DNA of 37,179 bases from Didymodactylos carnosus (lineage: Eukaryota > Rotifera > Eurotatoria > Philodinida > Philodinidae): contig CAJNOQ010001021.1 of assembly GCA_905250885.1 (NCBI GenBank), forward strand, positions 1 through 37,179. Reading direction: 5' to 3'. Below are positions 10,501 through 22,400 of this stretch, one piece after another. Within the stretch, counting starts at the first letter, position 1. Every line of letters starts with the position of its first letter. The position numbers and the translations under genes are program-made. A model generated the notes under the pieces. It saw only the letters and a program-made list of their open reading frames with translations. It searched no databases and was not told the origin of the DNA.

Positions 10501-13374
10501 ACAATTCATGACAACAATTCCTTCAAGAAATATTTATGGTATGGGCGAAAATACTCATCCCACATTTCAACACGTATTAAATTCCGGTGTTCGCTATGGG
10601 ATATTTGCGCGTGATCAACCGCCATTGGGAAATAATGAAAATTTGTATGGTACTCATCCATTTTATATGGTCGTGGAAAATGATGGAAATGCTTTTGGTG
10701 TTCTTATCTTTAATTCAAATGCTCAAGATTACAAATTCAATCAATTTGAACAAGATCAATCAATGTTAACCTATCGTACAATTGGAGGAATTTTAGATAT
10801 TTTCTTTTTTGCTGGACCAACTCCTGAAGATGTGATTCAACAATATCAACATGTCATTGGTAATCCGTATATGCCACCCTACTGGGCTTTAGGATTTCAT
10901 TTGTGTCGATATGGATATAATACATTAGAAAATATGCAAGCAGCTGTGAACAGAACAATTTCGAAAAATATTCCACTCGATGTGGTGTATGGTAAGAATA
11001 TATAAATTATTTTTTCTGAATATGTATGTAATGGCTGAAACTATAATAAAAATAGTTAACTTTTCATTTTCTTTGATTTGATTTAAAACAATATTTAGTC
11101 TTTGAAATGAAAAATGTCAGTTCTTTAAAGAATGAGAATAAGAACACCAAGGTTTTCGGGAAACGTTGTAGAGCATAAGTGGAAGAAGTGATAAGTACGA
11201 CTATTCTATGAAATACTATGATTTTCTATATTTTAGGTGATATTGATTATTTTTATGAGCAACTTGATTTTACATGGGATTCTATTCGTTTTAAAAATTT
11301 ACCTGAGTATGTTGATACACTACATACTCAAGGAATGAAGTTCATTACAATATTAGATCCAGCTATTGATTCAGAAGCAAAAAACTATTCAACATATACA
11401 AGAGGACAAGAAAAAGATATATGGATCAAATGGCCAAAAGATAAAAATGCACAATTTAATGAAACAGGTAATTTATGTATTTTTGTATTTCGAATAGAAG
11501 TTGACATTGGGATTGTTAAAAATAGTTTAAAATTGTCATATCTGTTATCTTTTAATTAAATATCGTTTTGCTTTTGTCTCTTCTAGGAAATCGAAATATG
11601 CTCGGTTACGTATGGCCAATTGGTAGAACCGTGTTTCCCGATTATTTCTCTCCAGCTGCTATTTCCTGGTGGAAATCCGAAATCTTAAATTATCATCAAA
11701 AACTGAAATTCGATGCTTTATGGATCGGTGAGTTTCCAAAGAGTATACACGACTTGACAAAATCAGCTCAATGAATAGGATTTATACTTTTGTTCACAAA
11801 TTTTAGATATGAATGAACCGGCTAATTTTGATACAAATAAAATAAAGCCATGGAATTGGCCTTATTCTGAACCCTGGAATCTACATTGTCCTATTGATGA
11901 TGAATGGGACAATCCACCGTATAAACCTGTCATAATGGGTGATCGTATATCTGATAAAACGTTGTGTATGATTGCAGAACAAACTAATAGTTCTCATATT
12001 TTTCGTCATTATGATGTTCATAATTTATACGGATGGTCACAAATTATGGCAACATTACCGGCCGTTAGAGCTTTAGACAATAAACGTTCAATTATCATTA
12101 GTCGTTCAACATTTCCAACATCAGGCAAAGCTGCTGGGCACTGGTTAGGTGATAATGCAGCAGCATGGTCACACGTTAAATATAATCTAATCGGCTTGTT
12201 AGAATTTAATCTATTTGGTATACCATATGTTGGCGCTGATATTTGTGGATTCGAAGGAAATACAACTGAACAATTATGTCAGAGATGGATGCAATTGGGT
12301 ATGTAGATATTGTGAGTCGTTATTTAGTCTATTATTGAGTTATTTCTTTTAGGTGCATTTAATCCATTTTTCCGGAATCACAATGGTATAAACTATCCAG
12401 ATCAAGATCCAGGCATCTTTTCTCCGCCGGTTGTTGAATCCAATCGTAAAGCAGTCGAAACTCGTTATACATTAATTCCTTATTTATACTCATTATTTCA
12501 TCATGTTCATATTTCTGGTGGTACAGTTATTCGCAGTATGGTACATGAGTTTTCAAAAGATAGTCAATGTTGGTCATTAGACGAACAATTTTTATGGGGT
12601 AGTTATTTATTAATCGCACCAGTTGTTTATGAAAATCATACAGAAAAAGTAGTGTATTTCCCTGGTTTAAACTCAACAGAAAGATGGTATGACTATTATT
12701 TGGGTAAAGAGATGTATCAAAGAACTGACACAACAACATCAGCTTTAACCGTACAAGCTGATTATGATTATTTACCATTATATATAAGAGGTGGTGCAAT
12801 TATTCCACATCAAAAATCAGCTATAAATACTGTTCACAGTCGTTTACAACCAATGTACTTGAAAATAGCGTTAGATAAACAACAAAAAGCGAACGGTAAT
12901 TTAATTGTTGCTACTAAATCCATAATAGTTGTATATGATACAACGTATCGAAACATAGTACACGACTTATTTTACTGTCGTTAAAATTATCTTCAGATTA
13001 ATTTTTTCACACCTGCTTAATTTTCATTTAAAACATGAATATTAATATCTTCTCGATTTTTTTTAGGTGATTTATTTTGGGACGATGGTGAATCTATAGA
13101 CACTTATGAATCGACTAATTATTCCTATTTTTTATTCCACTATGATTCAAATCGTCTAACACTGGAACCACGGACATTTAAATATACCAATTTCACGTTT
13201 AAACTAGATGATATCCATGTCTATGGCTTATCACAAATACCGCAACGAATAACATTGAATAATCAAGATATATCAACATCACAATGGAACTATGAACAAA
13301 ATATAAAAACATTACATATTCAAAAATTACAATTAGACATGAGTAAAACACAAGAAATTGTTATTTTAAATTAA
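4587..13374 (+). CDS. Two-module GH31 alpha-glucosidase, sucrase-isomaltase / maltase-glucoamylase type
   Basis: Exons: 4587-5003, 5407-5973, 6183-6645, 7354-7594, 7650-7769, 7839-7979, 8872-9297, 9359-10183, 10240-10991, 11237-11467, 11587-11727, 11807-12298, 12353-12895, 13067-13374. The join is 5,667 nt, 1,888 residues plus stop TAA, close to vertebrate SI and MGAM (about 1,830-1,860). Residues 1-27 are a short basic N-terminus and one hydrophobic stretch, a signal anchor or signal peptide. A trefoil follows at about 36-73, then GH31 module 1 with WIDMNEP (nucleophile D478) and HWLGDN (acid/base D606). A second trefoil lies at about 950-985, then module 2 with WIDMNEP (D1442) and HWLGDN (D1557). 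Both modules keep the RWMQ.GAF.PF.RNHN segment, so both look active. GH31 enzymes of this type release glucose from the non-reducing ends of alpha-glucosides; the likely site is a gut surface or lumen. The exact linkage preference cannot be read here. Gene boundaries are firm; individual splice sites are inferred from GT/AG and homology. Confidence 0.93.
5004..5406 (+). other. GH31 intron 1 (403 bp)
   Basis: Donor GTAAGT at 5004, acceptor TTAAG ending 5406, phase 0. A small inverted pair is present (ACCAGTGTC near 5231 and GACACTGGT near 5321), which could be a decayed insertion. Nothing else is recognised. Confidence 0.6.
6646..7353 (+). other. GH31 intron 3 (708 bp), nothing recognised
   Basis: This is the long intron between the WIDMNEP codons and the following exon (GTAAG donor at 6646, TTTTAAG acceptor ending at 7353). 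It contains a short inverted pair, TGATTTTGAT near 6719 and ATCAAAATCA near 6762, but no clear mobile element, RNA gene or alternative exon. Confidence 0.6.
8034..8767. mobile_element. Foldback (long inverted repeat) element inside GH31 intron 6
   Basis: Intron 6 (7980-8871, 892 bp) is mostly one imperfect inverted repeat. The arms are about 8034-8190 and 8605-8767. For example, GGTACAAGTTTCGAG near 8070 pairs with CAAGACTTGTACC near 8718, and AAACGTTTCTTCTTATCAAG near 8156 pairs with a CCCGATAAGAAGGACGTTTT segment near 8616. No protein-coding capacity is seen in the loop. The structure suits a non-autonomous foldback/MITE element; the ends and target-site duplication are not resolved. Short open frames in this stretch are by-products of the repeat. 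Confidence 0.72.
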
Positions 13375-13656
13375 ACTTCTCATATTACACTTGCACTTGT
13401 TATTTTTTTTTGCATTCGACATGTTTTTTCCACTCATCTTGTGATTTCCTAGGTGTTTGTTTTTCTTTTATATCAGAATTTTTAATTTTATTTTTATTTT
13501 TCTAATGCAAACACCAGTGAATTTATTTATTGAAAAAAAATTAATTGTAGAATGATATTTAGATAAATTAGAGGAAAACAAAAACGTTTGATATGAATAG
13601 TGTAAAACGTATAAGATACCAGTTCTTTTTGGTTTGAATATTGATTTCTTCTAACG

Positions 13657-14561
13657 AGAATGGGACTTTTTTGTTTTCTCCATAACTCCGTCAGTTTTTA
13701 TTCGATCGGACCAATTTTTTTTAAAAGATTCGCCGTTCAATTCTATACAAGAACATGTCAAAACTTTTGTTGTAAAACATAAAGAAGAAAAATTATATAA
13801 AGAATACTAAGAAGCTTCGACATGTTCAACTTTCTAAAATGGTTTTTCTTGCTATTCCTGAACAGTTTTGCCTTTTTTTTCGATCTCTTTCGCAAATATG
13901 ACAACACGACAGAGTAAGTTTTTCGAGTACAACAAAGTGCGCTCTTTCGCTTGATCTACAATAAAGTCCGTTTCAACCAAGTGTTATGAGGCAAACACTG
14001 CTATTAAAACTGAGCCGAAATGGCATAAAACTTTGCTTATTTTACTCATTACATCCGAATGAAGGGCTATATTCAAACGCTAAAGTTTTAGTCTAATGCG
14101 CCATTCATTTCTCTTCAAATTAAAAGACAAGCCAAGCTGGAAAGATTAATTCTTTATTGACTCATGCAAATTTTCTGAGAACCCCAAAATCGCTAATTCA
14201 AAAACATGATTTTTGGAAAATCTGAAAAAAGAAATAATTCACCTACACAACAGGTATTGATGCAAAAAATTTTCTAACATAGTTGAGCGATAGAACTTTT
14301 TGAGCGCTACAAAATGTCTACTTGTTTCTTTTGTAGGTTCAAAAATCCAACGAATGGAACCGAGAAGACTATTTTTTGTCTAAGAAAGTTGGACACGTTG
14401 GAGCTTCTCAGTAGTCTTTATATAATTTTTCTTCTTTGTGTTTTACAACAAAAGTTTTAGCATATTCTTGTAGAGAATTGAATGGCGAATCTTCTAAAAC
14501 AAAAATTTGGTCGATAGCGTCAAAACTGACAGAGTTATAGCGAAAACAAAAAGTCCCATTC
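13657..14561. mobile_element. Long-armed foldback element, copy 1
   Basis: The left arm (about 13657-13845) and right arm (about 14370-14561) are diverged reverse complements. The outer ends read GAATGGGAC and GTCCCATTC. Inside, TTGTTGTAAAACATAAAGAA near 13769 matches the complement of TTCTTTGTGTTTTACAACAA near 14433. The interior has no long open frame. Arms, size (about 905 bp) and lack of coding suggest a non-autonomous DNA transposon. The arm sequence aligns with the element at 15687-16487. Confidence 0.75.
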
Positions 14562-15084
14562 TTTATGGGACACAGTTGCCAATAGCCGTACTATGAACTC
14601 ATTCGTTATCATTTTCTTTATTCTAAATTATTTGATTAAGAATGCGAACATTTGAAAATGTTTAGTTACTTATTTCAGCAGTCACATCCCCGTGTTCACG
14701 TATACAACAAATAAGGAGCCATTTGCAAAATTTGGCATCTTCACCATTCCTTTTCACAACTTCAAAAATAAATTTATCACTGTTGTAATTTTTTCATACT
14801 CTTAATGTATTTTGTCGATACAAATTTTCACATCATCATCAGGCATAGTTTTCTTGAAATTTATCAATGAAAGCCTTGGATCGCAAAAAAAAAGAAACAA
14901 AATTCATTCGTTTTATACGTGCAAACGCTAGTCTGTGCATGGTCCATGAGATTATCTCCCATTTCAAAGTAGGTTCAGAACATGAAGATATGGAGATTTC
15001 GTTCTCTTCTAGCCAGTTTAAAAGAGCATCTTGACTTGTCTATAAATCCAAATATCTCGTTTTAAAACTCAATCTGAATAGAGT

Positions 15085-15230
15085 ATAAAACGGCGTGTAC
15101 ACTCGTGAATATCGTAAAATGAACTGTGGTCGAACGTGAACATCGTAAAACGGCGTGTGGACACATGTGAAAAGAAAGTGTCGCTTGTGAACGTGTGTAA
15201 AATTATAGAAAGTTCACACGTGATCACACA
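15085..15230. repeat. Short degenerate repeat cluster between the foldback elements
   Basis: CGTGAATATCGTAAAA (15104-15119) recurs with one change at 15135-15150, 31 nt later. AAAACGGCGTGT occurs twice 60 nt apart (15087-15098 and 15147-15158). Further GTGAACGTGTG-like variants follow to about 15225. This is a small decayed tandem array; no function is evident. Confidence 0.6.
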
Positions 15231-15686
15231 TTAGATGTTGCAACTGCACGATCCCAGCGTCGCGAAACTTCGATAAAATGTCCCTATGGGGAACAAAGTA
15301 AATAATTCCATGTTTTCGTGCTTGAACAAATTTATGAATGGAACAAATATGTATGTTTTGTATTATTCACAAGTCTGTTTGTTTAATAAGTCTTTTTTAA
15401 CGAAAAATACTTAAACTTAAAAGGAATGGTGGCTGCTTTTGGTGTTAATAAATTGTTGACACAGTTCAAAATCAATTGAGATTGTACCGTTGCAAAAAAC
15501 AATAATCGAAGGAAGACTTTGAAATATGCAGACCCACGGTGGAAATAATTTGCTCGAGTCGTCTTTAAATCATCAATAGGAAAAAAATATTGTTTCCTTA
15601 TCGTGAAGATGATTGTGTTAAAAAAGCTTGTTGTTTGTTAGATATTCTTTGAGTGTCCTCTTTCAAAAAATTTCAGGTAATATCAG

Positions 15687-16487
15687 GTGGCCCTAAATAA
15701 ATGGCTCTCTCGTATTTTGCTTATAATTTTTTTTGTTTTCAATCCTTAAATCTAATTGTTTTTCTAAAAGATGCTCCGTCAAATTCTCTGTAAGACTTGA
15801 TCAAACTTATTTCTATAGAAAGTTAAGGAGAAAAATTAAAGGAAGAATACTAAACATAATGAAACGGACCAACTTTCTAAGCCCTTGCTATACCAACCAG
15901 TATTAGGTGCACAAATCCAGAATCAAGCTTTGAGGCTTTGCAAAATCTAGCTATTTCAATGTGTAGATTCGGAGCTCCTGAAAAATGCTGCATAACGAAG
16001 CCAAAATAGCACCTTTTTCGCTCGGTCCTTTTTATTTTGATGAGAAATAGCACTTGTGTGATTCAGCGGCGAAAGTTACCTGAAAACTTTCTTCCTAACT
16101 TCATCTGCCGAATAATAGCAGATTTTGGTCACTTTGAGGTGAATTTTGGAATATTAGATTTTCCAGTATTCACTTAGATTTGAACGAACTGCGAACTGCA
16201 AACGCACTTCAAAGTACTCAAAAATATCTTCACTTTTGTTTCATTGTCTTTAGAGTTGTGTAAAATATTCTAAAATTTGTAGAACAAAATAGGTTAGAAA
16301 GTTGATGCGTTTCATCATGTTGAATATTCTTTGTTTAATTTTTCTTCTGAACTTTTCTATAGAAATAAGTTTGCTCAAATCTTATAGAGAATTTGACGGC
16401 GCATTTTTTGAAAAAATAACCAGATCTAAGAATTGAAAAGAAAAAAAATTATAAGCAAAATACGAGAAGAGCCATTTATTCTGGGTC
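15687..16487. mobile_element. Long-armed foldback element, copy 2 (related to copy 1)
   Basis: The left arm (about 15687-15885) and right arm (about 16290-16487) are inverted repeats. AATAAATGGCTC near 15697 pairs with GAGCCATTTATT near 16469, and TTTCTATAGAAA near 15810 pairs with TTTCTATAGAAA near 16358. The same order of blocks occurs in copy 1: an AAAAGAT..CCGTC/CCGTT block, a GAAGAATACTAA-like block, then CAACTTTCTAA. The interior is about 400 bp without a long open frame. Confidence 0.75.
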
Positions 16488-17006
16488 ACACGATAGTTCG
16501 AGTCTATTGCCCACACGGACATGACGCGTGGCTAAGAAATGAATAAGACATCTGTTGTGACGTGTCATATGCATTCAAGGTAAAAGTGATATGGTTTTTT
16601 TTTTTGACAAACAAAACAATAATCACTTTTGCGGTATATATATTCAGAAAGGTGAAAAGTGAAGAGAAAAAAGAATTGTATTCATGTGATCAATAAAAAA
16701 AAAAGTCAGTAATGTATATTGTGGACAAGTTAATGTGTGCTCATTCATTTCTAGACGAATTTGCACAATGTACGGTCAAAAAACACCAATCTTATATATA
16801 ATAATCATCCCTTTCCTATGTGTGAGAGAATGCATACGAGGATCCTACTTTTTTCGTATGCACTGTTTGTTATTATTTTGAAATTGTGAAGAAATCTATC
16901 ATTTGCGTTTTTATTCATACATTAATTTTTTACTTTTTTGTACGAGTAGCCCGATATATTTTTTTGTTATTAACTATTTTACAAAATATATTACCGAAAT
17001 AAAAAT

Positions 17007-17285
17007 AATAAAGTTGGTTTTGAGTTGCTGAAAAGTGCTTTTTCGTATTCAGTACACTCAATAACCCGGAAGATTTTCTATTTTTGGCCGAGGGTACTTT
17101 CAAAAGTTTAGGAAAAATTTTGAAACAAAATGATACAAAAAAATTTCCATGGTAAAATAATATTAGTTTGAAAATTTTTCTTAAACTTTTGGAAGTACCC
17201 TCGGCCAAAAATAGAAAATCTTCCGGGTTATTGAGTGTACTGAATACGAAAAAGCACTTTTCAGCAACTCAAAACCAACTTTATT
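17007..17285. mobile_element. Near-perfect palindrome, 120-bp arms with 39-nt loop
   Basis: 17007-17126 and 17166-17285 are reverse complements with only a few mismatches. The outer motif is AATAAAGTTGGTTTTGAG, and the arms include TTTTGGCCGAGGGTACTT. Weaker pairing (ATATATTACCG against the complement of CCGGTGATATAT) extends to about 16985 and 17303. The high arm identity indicates a recent insertion or ongoing conversion between the arms. An open frame crossing it on the - strand is a by-product. Confidence 0.88.
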
Positions 17286-17303
17286 CTTTTTCCGGTGATA
17301 TAT

Positions 17304-19448
17304 CAGAGTGATTCACAATATCCTTAAGGCTGTCAGTTTATAGTATTGCGACTTCGTTTCAGAAGCTCACAGGAAACGTATAAATTTTGATTTTAGAAAC
17401 AAGCAGATTAAGTTAGTTTTCCAGCTGTTATTTTTTTCTTCCTGTTAGTGGAAGAAGTATTTGGTGACATCTACTTCATGTCAGCGTGACGAGCATGACA
17501 ATGATTGACAATCACTGTCACGAACAACAATATCATTTGTTCAAATATTTGGCCAATAACCAGTAATCGAAGGGTATCCGAGTGCACTAATCAGTTTGGT
17601 ATGTTTATATATAATAATCAGATTAGATCGAAAGCTATGTGATTGTTTGATATGACGCACTTTTTTATTTTTTACAATGACTGAGATATTTTATCATCAT
17701 ATTTAATTAATCATCATACTCATTCCGATCCTAAGTGTCTTGATAATTGCAGCAAGGACGAAAAGATATTAATCTCATTTTATATTTTTGTTTAAATTCA
17801 ATATTTCATTCACTATTGCTGAAACATAAAAAAAGTATTCCTGTTAGTACTTCTTTTCATCGATTCATATACTAGTGAATGATATCAGTGGTATGTCTTT
17901 AATTTGAACATCTGCTGAGCTTTTTCTCTGAACTCAAACAAACATCAGAATTAATAGTTTTCTTAACTAACGAATACTCTTATTAAACTCACATTTGAGT
18001 TTTAGTAACTTTCATGTACATTTTCACGACTAGAAACTTATTAATTAAAATTTCTGTATGTCGAATATGTATCTATGATTTTTGTTTTGTGGTCGTCATC
18101 TTCGTAAATAAGTAATTCATTATATTTATTTGTGGTAAGAATTTGTTATTCAGTTTTAATTTCTAAGTAGAGTAGAAAAAAAACCTATAAAAACAGAAAA
18201 TTCTAAAAAGAAATAGAAAATTTTTTGCCTCGAGATCCTTTATTAATGTATTTCCTGCATAGAAACAACTGTTTTATCAACTTTTGACGTATTTCTTACA
18301 CAAGTAACAAGAGGAACTGCCGTTGTGGATTTATGGCACGCACGATCTACACGCACTTTGAAAAAAATTTACATCTCTTATTAGTAGATAGATTGTTAAA
18401 GAAAATATTGTTTTAAAAATTTTTCCAACAGTAAATCACGTACATCAATACATTTTTCTAGATCTGCCACTGAGAAAATGTATAACAAGTACGTAAAATA
18501 AAGAACGAATCATTCTTTATTATCAGGCAGTTTCTAATAATAAATTATATTAGCACATAAATGACCTCTTGCAAAGAAATCGTTGACAAATAAAGAGTTT
18601 GTAATGTGCTAGCATAAAGTAGAAAAAGCAGAAAAAAGATAGATGACAACTGCGTATTTGACATTAGATATTTGAAACGGCGTGATTAATGATCAGTTCG
18701 TTCGATATATATATATATTTGCTCTTAATTAGATATTTATTTAATCGTACTCAATTTGCCGAGAAAAAATGTTGAAGATATAACCTATAAAATCATCTAA
18801 TGCGTATATATATATATATATGTTGCACTTTTGAAGGTAATCTGTTGAAGTACATTTTTATACTTTTATTCATATTGTCCTTTCTATTAGCTGCGGTATA
18901 ATGTCTTAGTTCTGATTTTTCTATTTCTCTTGAATATATATTTCTTTTTTAGTTGCTTGATCAGCTGTTATATGCGATAAAGTAGAATAAATATACCGTT
19001 CTTTGTTTCTTTATTTCGATGTCGAACTCATCATCAAAATTGATGATGTAATGGTGTATATATTTTTATTTGTTCTTTGAAACCAACTTTTTGTTCTTCC
19101 ATCCTTTTTTTATTTTTTTCAATATACATGTAAATGTGAACTACACATATCAGGTGACAATCCTTTCGTTGTTTCATCCATATGATAGATAGATACTATG
19201 CTATGCTAGTAGAAAAAAGAAAGAAAACGAGAGATGTTGCTGTAATATAGAATAGCAAAGGTTGACAACTTTTTTTGCACCATTCTAGATGATAAAACAA
19301 GCAAACATGTAGAAAAAAAAGATGACATGTGTGCGTGTTTTTTGTTATTTTGTACATTCTAAATAATTACAATTAATTTTTGCGTCGTTTTTGTTTTTCG
19401 TGTATTTATAATATTAATCATATTTTTTTATTTATTAATGTTAACAAA
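17304..19448. other. Non-coding 5' flank of RB1CC1
   Basis: No gene recognised. Contains AT dinucleotide runs at about 18704-18717 and 18804-18821 and a small palindrome (CATCATCA / TGATGATG, 19029-19048). The segment CTAGATCTGCCACTG near 18471 resembles a hAT-type end, but no partner end was found. The 100 bp before the ATG are very AT-rich, without an AG acceptor close to the start codon. Confidence 0.5.
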
Positions 19449-22400
19449 ATGCTTTACGTATTTCGTGTGGATATTGGCGATACATATACATTCGAGACCG
19501 ATCTAGCGTTCAAAGAGTAAGCATTGAATATATAATATATTTTATTACTTTTTAATCAATATTTTATGCAACAGATCACAAAAAACATATGACCTGTAAA
19601 GATGTACTCCAGATTCTGAACTCATACATAGAATATAATTTTAGAATATTACTAAAATAATGTATATGTTGCAAGGTCTAATGGAAGTTTAAATTCTCCT
19701 TTAAAATCAACATAGTCATAAACATAAAAACTCAGTTATTCGTCTTTAGAGCTCGAATTTTAGTTTTCTGAAAAGTGCACGATGTGTATGCACATCAGAT
19801 GAAAATTATGAACAATAACTGCAAATCTAAAAGCTCTATCCGACCAAAATATAGCTTCCTAAGTTCGAGTACAGCTCACAAAACGTTTAAATTCTGCTCA
19901 CAAGTTGCGGTTTTTGAACTCGCACGGATTGTTTATAATCTTCACCTGATGTCCATAAACATCGTACCTTTTCAGAAAACTAAAATTCGAGCTCTGAAGA
20001 TGAATAATTGAGTTTTTGTATTTGTGAGTATGTTGATTTTAAGTTCTACTAGGAGAATTTTAAATTTCATTAGTTTTTAATTTCGTCTGCAACATATACT
20101 TATTATTTTCTAAATTTGTTTTTCATCAACGTTTCTCTAGAGAAGTTTATAATTTGAGATTATTTACACAAGCAGTTACTCGCTGTTTGGCCGTACAATC
20201 AATTGGATATGCTATACTTCTTACGGATGCTCACTAGCTAAAATAATTTCGTTTTAGTGTCAAAACGTTGAAATCAACAATCGAACATAACTATGGTATA
20301 TCCAAATCCAAACAAATTTTGTTGATTAGTGGAGGAGAATTATTAGATGATGATGTTGTTCAAGTTTGTATGAAGACATGTGCGGGAACGGTATGTATAA
20401 TAAGAGTATCTTTCAAACCTTTTAATGAAATAATTATTTGTAATTGTGTATATTTAGGAAGAAAATCCAATTTATTTATTGGATAAATCACATTTAGAAC
20501 GTTCACAACCGTTACAAATACGTTGGACAACAGATATTCCAACTATCGATAATCAGACATTGGAACACTGGTTAAATATGACGCCATCATATGAAACAGT
20601 AATAGAAAGAGCAAATACGGCACAAGTAAATGATCATATTTTATTTTTCAAGTTTTAATCATTGAATTATTTTTACTGTTTTAGTCATTCAATAACTATG
20701 CAAATCAGATAGTTCAACGATGTGTACGTTTTGTTCGTGAACAACATCAACAATATCAAGGATGGATGGCTGTTATTGCAAATGTTGAAGATACATTGTC
20801 GTATGTAGTTCTGAAAAAGACAACATTTATTTATTCGTACATTTTCCAATGCATCTTTTGTGTTTTCTTTTTTTTTTAGAAGTTTTTTATTGAATCGTGA
20901 TTCATTTCTTCGATTATATAAACAATATTTAATTGATCGACCATCTTATGAAGAATTACTTAAAAGGTAAATACGTTTAAAGAGTCGAAATAGATATATT
21001 ACAAGACAATATCATTTTAGTATTCCTCATACAATTGATCTTTTACAAAAATTATCTTTACCAACAAAATTAATTGAACAAATGCGTCTTGATCATTTAC
21101 AATCATCAACAGCATCTCATTCAAATATTCAACAGACAATGACAAGTACAGCATCTTCATCTTCAATAACATCGTCTGTTTCAGAAACGAGTACAAATAG
21201 TTTACCATCACCATCGCATACACATCAACAATCATTTACAACTCTACTAGGAGGAGATGGCCACGGACGTCAACATCAACAAGTGTTTTTATCCTTATAT
21301 GAATGGATTACAGCACAGGTAAGAAAGAATACAATAAGTCTAATACAATTTATGCAATATTTGTACTTTATTCTAGTTAGCAAATATGAAACTTCCAGAC
21401 ATTGTAAATGGTTGTGTTAGCGCTGTAGAAGACGTAAGAATCTGTAGTATTTTAAATTATAGTATACAAAAGACTTTTGATCGTTTTATTATCTTGAAAT
21501 ATTTCTTAAAGACTTCATTTTTAGCTGAATTTATTTCTTGTAGTGCACGGAAGAACTTGGTAATATAATTAACAATGATATTAATATATTAGCATCAAAA
21601 ATATCTAGTAATGACTTGAAACATATGTCGGGTATTGAAGAACGCTTTAGCTTTTTACAAACTGAAGTAGAGCAAGCAATATCATATGGACGAGAACAAA
21701 AAGATTGTGCGGAAGTAGGTTTTCTATCATTGTTACCTTTTATAAAAAAACGACATAATTTTGTATTGTTTAGTACATGGTAAACCAACGTCAGACATTA
21801 AGTACAAATATTCGAAATCAACGTGATATGACATTAGTTAAGGATATTTCTCGTATTCACCGTGAAAATTTGATGGGTATTGCTAAACGACATACCAAAT
21901 TAATTGATATTGAGAAAAAAATATCTAAATCGAAACAGGATATTATCAAACAATTACATTTAAGATTTAAGTAAGAAACAAAAAAAAAATAAACTGTTTA
22001 TCTATCATACACATACACACACTCATACACGCATATACACACATGAAAATTTGATTATCTTAATCATTCAAATCTTTTTTTCTTCAGAAATATAATGTTT
22101 TTGCAACGTCAATTAGTTGACTATGATGCAAAAATCTCATTATATATTCATAAATTACAACGTTTGAAAAAAATGACACAATTTTTAAAACAATTGAGAC
22201 AATCACCATACATTTATTTCACATTTTTATTCGAATGTTTAAGACGAAAAGAATATTCAAATATTTTCAATCAGGTATGTATGTCTCACAATTACAGAAC
22301 AATAAAAACTCAACAACATAATAAATGTATTTTGTAGGCTTCTTAAACATTTTTTCCCGCTTTTCTTACTGTTTACTAAAACTTTTGGGTCTACACTTTC

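Noticed and set aside
12896..12984. Continuation of GH31 exon 13 to an in-frame stop
   Set aside because: The GTAATT donor at 12896 joins to 13067 and restores the conserved DLFWDDG segment; the read-through is intron sequence.
16930..17208. 92-codon frame on the - strand
   Set aside because: It runs through one arm and the loop of the palindrome at 17007-17285.
20140..20236. Possible extra RB1CC1 exon after TCTCTAG near 20140
   Set aside because: The frame ends at a stop before the next donor. Joining 19516 directly to 20258 gives the expected family sequence in frame.
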